Assembly: GCA_033239525.1 (NCBI GenBank)
Contig: BSYO01000022.1
Location: forward strand, 9,319,947 to 9,383,946
Direction: 5' to 3'
DNA length: 64,000 nt
From: Nepenthes gracilis
Taxonomy: Eukaryota; Streptophyta; Magnoliopsida; Caryophyllales; Nepenthaceae
Below the pieces are notes generated by a model. It did no database searches. It had not been told where the DNA came from and saw only the letters and a list, made by a program, of their open reading frames with translations. The position numbers and the translations under genes are program-made. Within the stretch, counting starts at the first letter, position 1; each line of letters opens with the position of its first letter. Positions 58,560-64,000 of the stretch are shown one piece after another.

Positions 58560-59040
58560 AGACTGCCAGACAGCTTTCGATGAATTGAAGCGGTATTTGA
58601 CCAGCCCGCCATTTCTAGTGTCACCCAAGGGCAGAGAAGAGTTGTATCTTTACTTGGCGGTGTCGGAGGTATCCCTTAGTTTCGTCCTCATACGCCAAGA
58701 CTCCGACACTCGACAGCTAGTATACTACGTGAGTAAAATGTTGACCTGCCCAGAGACCCGTTACTCACGTGCAGAAAAGTTAGCCTTAGAACTTGTATTC
58801 TCTGCGCGGAAATTAAAGCTATACTTTCAGATGCACCGCGCAGTGGTCCTCACCGACCAACCTTTGAAAAATATACTCCATAAGCCTGACATTTCTGGAT
58901 AGCTGGTAAAATTGACTATCGAGTTGGGCGAGTTCGACATTGGATTTCGGCCCAGAGCTGTTATAAAAGGACAGGCTCTAGCCGACTTCATTTTTAAGAC
59001 CATGACCCCAATTTTCGAAGAACGGCCCGCAGAAAGCACA
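58560..59040 (+). pseudogene. Tat-2 RNase H (retroviral-type) pseudogene
   Basis: The frame from 58585 reads KGREELYLYLAVSEVSLSFV, LVYYVSKMLTCPETRYSRAE and KLKLYFQMHRAVVLTDQPLK, the standard Ty3 RNase H that follows RT. One stop precedes the tail IELGEFDIGFRPR and ALADFI, the tether to the second RNase H. Confidence 0.88.
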
Positions 59041-59059
59041 TTATAGCTTGACGAAGTTT

Positions 59060-59540
59060 CAGAATGGGTACTCCATGTAGACGGATCGTCTACGGACGCT
59101 GACAGTGGCACTGGAGTGGTCCTCACGACCCCAGACGGGTTTGAGATAAAGTATTCCCTCAGACTTGATTTTTCGGCAACCAACAACGTTGCCGAATACG
59201 AAACCCTGTTAGCCGGATTACGATTAGTAAAGGAGTGCTCTGCCAAGAGGTTGACGATCTATAGTGACTCCGAACTGATCGTTAACTAGGTTAACGGAGA
59301 TTTCAAGGTTGAGCAACCCTCACCTGGCTAAGTACTTGGCAAAGGTAAGGGAGGCCACCCAGGGTTTCGATAAACTAACCCTGGTTCATGTTCTCAAAAC
59401 TAAAAACTAGAAGGTAAACTAGTTTGTTAAAGCTGTTACAGCCAAAAATTCAGAACAGTACTCGAGGGATATGAGAGAGATTTTGAATGCTCCCAGCATA
59501 GAGAAGTAGGAGGCGATACAGATTTTCGAAGCGAAAAACT
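59060..59540 (+). pseudogene. Tat-2 second, archaeal-like RNase H pseudogene
   Basis: LHVDGSSTDADSGTGVVL, then DFSATNNVAEYETLLAGLRL and RLTIYSDSELIVN contain the catalytic Asp, Glu and Asp of the archaeal-type RNase H that marks the Tat lineage. A stop follows SELIVN at about 59287, and QVNGDF-like VNGDF continues. Confidence 0.88.
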
Positions 59541-60775
59541 GGATGACGCCCTACCTTAACTATCTGGCTGACGGATCATTACCAGAAGACGTAGAGAAGG
59601 CGAAGCAAATCAAAAAGACAGTCGGTTGGTATACTGTGGTTGATGGGCGGCTATATTGCAGTGGTTACTCAACCCCATACCTCCGATGCCTAACTCCCGA
59701 AGAGGCTGATTATGCCTTGGGTGAAGTACACCTCGAGATTTGCGAAGCACATGTTGATGAAAAAATTTAGCCTTCAAGATCATGCGGCAAGGTTACTACT
59801 GGCTCTCAATGAAAAAGGACGCGCTTGAATTTGTAAAAAAGTGTAAAAGCTGTCAACTTCACAGTAACCTTCACTGCCAGCCGTCCGTTGACTTGAAGGC
59901 ACTTCAGGCCCCTTGGCCCTTGCGCAATGGGGGCTTGATATTCTCGGCCCATTTTCCATTGCATGGAGCAAATGAAGTTCATCATCGTGGGTATCGACTA
60001 CTTTACGAAGTAGGTCGAGGCTATCCCGCTGGCAAAAATTACAGAGCACAACACTCTTGAATTCCTTCGCTAGAATATTATTTGTAGATTTGGCGTCCCA
60101 AAGGTCGTTGTGACCGACAACGAGACCCAATTCTTAGGAAAATGCTCCACCAAGTATTGTGCCAGCATTGGTATCAAATTGGTCCACACTTCAGTGGCAT
60201 ACTCCCAAGAGAATGGACAGGTAGAGGTCACAAATCGAACACTACTCCATGTGCTAAAGACCAAGCTGAAGTCGTAGAGGGCTCTTTTGTAGACGAGCAT
60301 CCCTCAATCCTCTGGTCTTATCGGACAACTCTAAAAGAACCAACATGCGAGACACCCTTTAGTCTCTGTTACGAGACTTAAGTGGTAATCCAGGTCGAAA
60401 TGGGGCTTCCAAGTCTTAGGGTGGAATCGTTTGACCCACAAAGTAACTCCTAAAAAATTAGAAACACCTAGACTTGTTAGAGGAAGCCCGCAACGCCGCC
60501 AGAATACGGATAGTGGCCTACCAACATTGAATTGCCCGATACTACAACAAAAAGGTAAACGCGCGACAATTCGATGTTGGGGACCTGGTCCTGCGAGGCG
60601 TCGAGGCCATAGGCAAGCTGGCCGGCCGCAGCAATCTCTTCCCTAATTGGGAAAAGCCTTTCCTAGTCTCCGCCGTCCTACAAAATAGAGCGTATAAGCT
60701 CTGAAACCGCGACAGGAAGTTTGTCCCACAAACGTGGAATGCGATCCACCTCAAACGCTACTTCCAATAACGGAC
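59540..60775 (+). pseudogene. Tat-2 integrase pseudogene
   Basis: MTPYLNYLADGSLPED and AKQIKKTVGWYTVVDGRLYC open the region. GYYWLSMKKDALEFVKKCKS and CQLHSNLHC hold the zinc-binding cysteines. In a second frame VVVTDNET (about 60108) keeps the middle Asp, and SQENGQVEVTNRTLL (about 60205-60250) keeps the third catalytic Glu. The C-terminal end reads FDVGDLVLRGVEAIGKLAGR and TWNAIHLKRYFQ (about 60735-60768). Frameshifts and stops break the product. Confidence 0.88.
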
Positions 60776-60959
60776 GCAGGTATGTACTTGCATTATTGAG
60801 TATACGCATTTGCCTGCTTGTTTCAATTTGTGAAAATAAGTGTTTCTTTATCTTACTGCCTTTCCCTTTTCTGTGTGCATATATATATATGTGTTTTCCT
60901 TACAGGCTTACCAGACCTAGACTGCCCCTAAGTCGAGAGGGTCTTTACCCTCTCATTAC

Positions 60960-61200
60960 TAAACCCTAGTCATTCAGGCGGCCCATAAGTGGTCAAATAT
61001 GAACCTCGGTCATTTGAGCGGCCCATTAGCGATTGTACTTAAACCCTGATCATCCAGGTGGCCCATGAATGGCCTAGTATGAACCTCGGTCATCCGAGTG
61101 GCCCATTAGTGGTCGTATTAAACCCTGGTCATCCATGCGGCCCATAGGTGGTCGAATCTAAACCTTGATCATCCGAGTGGCCCGTTAATAGTCAAAATCT
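60960..61200 (+). repeat. GGCCCA-type tandem block of Tat-2
   Basis: About six units near 38-40 bp with AACCTCGGTCATCCGAGTGG, GGCGGCCCATAAGTGGTC and variants. It corresponds in place and sequence to the blocks of Tat-1 and element B. Confidence 0.85.
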
Positions 61201-61599
61201 TAGGGGGTTAGCGCAGCACACGCAACGACCTCCTCCACAAGGAGATAACGTGATCAGTCAATGATGGTCGAAGGGAGAAAAATTCTTCTCCAACGCTGGC
61301 CCCCCAAGTTAACACTTGGACAGCGCCATCAGGATTTACTCACAAGCTGCCACTACTAGGCCGGCTAACACATACACAGCCGCCTACAAAAAAAACCTAC
61401 GAATTCCACTCCTTTGGCAGCAATGCGATGGCCATCAGCCAACTGAGTTGGCCGTCCAGTACAGCAAATATACAAGTACAAAGCAATAAAAAGAAATAGA
61501 CACAAAGTGGGAGACTTTTCATTTTATTGTTTTCAAACGTATTACATTATACTTAATACAAAGGGAAGACCAAAAATCGACAAAAGCCAAAGGAGGCGG

Positions 61600-63330
61600 C
61601 GGCTGACCGTCTTGCGGATCCCTCACGAGACTTTTGCCAGTCTGGGAGACCTATTTGACATATTAAGCAGGTCCACCGAAAAATTAGGGTCAATAAGCCG
61701 CACGATACGCCAACATATATTGACCCCTTCCCACATCCGTGACCACATCAGTTGCTCAATCTCGTGGGGGCGTATCCGGAGGCTCAGGCGGTTCTCTAGC
61801 TCCGTCAGCTGCCCTCCAAGTTCACTAAGATGCTTGGTGATCTGCTCATTCTCCTACCGTAGCCGGCATTCTCCTCTTTTGGACTAGCATTTTCGGCCTC
61901 TATATCGGCCAGAACAGTCTGCAAGGTGGTGGCATCCGACTGGTGCTCCACCCCCAAAGCCACCAGCTTTGCGTCCGACCAGGCGATCTCTACCTCCCTG
62001 TCAGAGATTACCTGGTCCCGCTGGTCAATTACCTTTGCAATAGCAGCCAGCACCTTCTCCTTTTGCACCAAAGAACAAAACAAATTAAAAATTCTAAAAG
62101 GAGAAGTTATGCAGAAAGTATCACAGAAAATTATACATCCTAGACTCTCCGTGCGGGCCTATCAGGTCTGGCCTCCAAGTCTGGCTCTAGCGGCGGCGGG
62201 TTGGAAGCAACGACCACATGAGCGGATCTAGCGGCAGCCTCCTCCAGGATGTCCTCTAGGAGCCCCTCATCAATGTCGTCCATAGCGGTAGTAGGTTCCC
62301 TAGCGACGGCCTCCACTGTAGCTGTTGGAGGATCAAGGTCAACCACCAATTGCTCAGCCGGCAGCTGCATGGCTAGTGAGCCGACGTACGGCTCCTGCGC
62401 CTCCGCCGGCGGCTCACGGGCTGGCTCTGAAAAAATCTCCGTCTGCACCGCTCGAAGAACCACCTACGGCGCAGGCTGCATCAGAATAACTCCTTCGTCC
62501 CTAATTTTTAGCGGATCCTCAAATGACTTCTCCATCCCCGTGGTGCTATCGGGACCGTTGCAAATCCCGGCAGCAATGTAGTCGGGCCCCGAAGACGATG
62601 AGGAGGGCGTCTCCACAACCATCCTTTTAGACCTTGGGCCAATGAAGTGTTCATTTGTTGGACGGGGACGGATGAGCAAGCCCCTGGACTCCTTCGGTCA
62701 CATCATAACAGCGAGCAGCGGTGCCTTAAACTTCTGAATAGGGGAAGGCAGTCTCCAGTTCACCTTCTTGGTCTCTATCCTAGAGACCAAGAAATCTCTC
62801 TTGAAGTCAGAAAGATGGACCTTGACCAATTTGGTCAACCACTCCAAGGACGTCGTCTCCGCCGCGAGATGGTGTCCCCCATATAAATCTCCCAAGACTG
62901 CTGACCCTTGCAATCCCCTACCACAAAGGCCACAATAGTGAGTCGTGGAACCCTTTTAGGCCAGATCTACTCTCCTCCCTGGTTTATCTTGAATAACCCC
63001 TTCACCATAGACATCGTCAACTGCCTAGAATGCTTACGGAGAAAGATAAAAAATGTGCAAATGTACCGTACAGCATTGGCGTGGACCTAAGAGACAGGAA
63101 CATGCAAAGTTTGGAGGATCGACTATAAGTCGTTCGAAAGAGAAAGACGGAGACCACTCCTTCGGTGGGCCTCATACACCGTTACATATCCCGCTGGTGG
63201 AGAAAAGGCTCTATCGTCCTTGTCTGGAACCCTCCACGCGATATCTTTGGGGATGTTGAACTCAATGTACAACTCTTTTACGTCGTTATCTCGGAGAACA
63301 AAAGAGATATTGGCAATAGAAGTTGAAGCC
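61600..63330 (-). pseudogene. Tat-2 antisense ORF (Transposase_28-like), decayed
   Basis: The minus strand starts at ATG 63330 with MASTSIANISFVLRDNDVKE, EFNIPKDIAWRV, FSPPAGYVTVYEAHRRSGLR and LSLS. The YEAH..SGLR..L block is the most typical sequence of the Transposase_28 (putative gypsy-type transposon) family. In shifting frames it continues with GLFKINQGG (about 62990). The lower-coordinate end is coiled-coil-like (KVLAAIAKVIDQRDQVISDR, then DIEAENASPKEENAGYG, 62060-61850). Stops occur from 63124 onward. It lies opposite to gag-pol between the GGCCCA block and the 3' array. Its role in the element is unknown. Confidence 0.75.
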
Positions 63331-63639
63331 ATATTCACAAAAGAATTAGGGTTTCTCTTTGGAATGAAAGAAGGTTGAAAACAAAGAAGCAAAAACAGAA
63401 GGCGTAGAAAATGCTAAGTATAGATGAGGGAAACTTAAACGGTAAGGTGTGAAATGCCTTAAACCTCCTCGAGAAGGCACACCATCATTCCTGCCACATG
63501 TCGCATTCCAAATGGGCCTCTTTTGAGCAAATTTTCTAACGCATTAATGGTTGGAATAGTGGTTCAACCATATGAAGACAAGTGTCCACTTTTAACCTGA
63601 CAGGCTGGTTAATGGCCACGCGTCACTCAGGGCTCATAG

Positions 63640-64000
63640 AAAGTTCTTTAAAATCTGGCCAAAGACGGTCAATAGATTCGATTAACTTTTTTCTCCGAAT
63701 CTGACCATAAACAGTCAACGGATTTGATCAATTTTCTTCTACAGATCTGACCAAAGACGATCAAAAGATCCGATTGACTTTCTTCTCCGGATCTGACCAG
63801 AGACGGTCAACAGATCCGGTCAACTTTCTTATCCGGATCTGACCATAGACGGTCAACAGATTCGGTCAACTTTCTTCTCCGGATCTGACCATAGACGGTC
63901 AACAGATTCGGTCAACTTTCTTCTGCGGATCTGACGATAGACGGTCAACAGATCCGGTCAATTTTCTTCTCCGAATCTGACCATAGACGGTCAACAGATC
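63640..64000 (+). repeat. 3' tandem array of Tat-2 (46-47 bp monomer)
   Basis: At least seven head-to-tail monomers of the type GATCTGACCATAGACGGTCA, ACAGATTCGGTCAACTTTCT, TCTCCG continue to the window edge. Divergence is lowest in the units from about 63780 onward, suggesting recent local amplification. TGACC and GGTCA within each unit form a small inverted pair. Confidence 0.93.

Larger units (their letters stand above)
53985..64000 (+). mobile_element. Tat-2: Tat-lineage Ty3/gypsy element, running off the window
   Basis: A 5' LTR, primer binding site, gag, protease, RT, RNase H, second RNase H, integrase, GGCCCA-type block, antisense ORF and 3' tandem array follow in order over 10 kb. The 3' LTR lies beyond 64000. 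Every domain has in-frame stops, and active-site residues in protease and RT are altered, so the copy is dead. It is the more complete relative of Tat-1 and of element B. Confidence 0.9.

Overview
This window looks like nuclear DNA of a flowering plant, most likely a eudicot. The support is one intact CIN-type TCP transcription-factor gene with a miR319 target site, one intronless F-box gene of the AUF1 type, AT-rich intergenic DNA, and a dense load of plant Ty3/gypsy and Ty1/copia LTR retrotransposons. I cannot name the species. Nothing bacterial, organellar or CRISPR-like was seen.

Layout. 1-6240: 3' part of a Tat-lineage Ty3/gypsy element (Tat-1): RNase H, second RNase H, integrase, a tandem block, an antisense ORF, a 3' array and the 3' LTR. 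6241-7833: AT-rich spacer. 7834-15400: a minus-strand, gag-pol-less Tat derivative (element B) with two LTRs that carry minisatellites. 15401-16440: spacer. 16440-22300: a FAR1/MULE-type transposase pseudogene (minus), split by a chromovirus-derived element (C, 18062-22055, flanked by CATAC) whose interior holds a host-like YTH-domain sequence. 22300-24140: spacer. 24440-25644: AUF1-like F-box gene with an apparent one-base frameshift near its start. 26187-32118: a complete but decayed chromovirus (element D, TATGA target duplication) inserted just 3' of it. 32124-38588: AT-rich DNA with small repeats. 38589-46560: LTR-like repeats and two Ty1/copia gag remnants. 46561-50538: AT-rich. 50539-51969: TCP2/TCP24-like gene (minus). 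52441-52698: tandem duplication upstream of it. 53799-53975: a truncated LTR-like start. About 53985-64000: a second Tat element (Tat-2), with 5' LTR, gag, protease, RT, two RNases H, integrase, antisense ORF and the start of a 3' tandem array that runs off the window.

Only two host genes seem likely to work: the TCP regulator, under miR319 control by sequence, and the F-box gene if its frameshift is an assembly error or is bypassed. Every retroelement protein region examined carries stops or frameshifts. The most notable points are the YTH sequence inside element C, the nested FAR1/element C arrangement that fixes the insertion site, and three Tat elements that share the same 3' architecture (tandem block, antisense ORF, private satellite-like array). 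All domain calls are from reading translations by eye. LTR edges are exact where target duplications were found (C and D) and approximate elsewhere.
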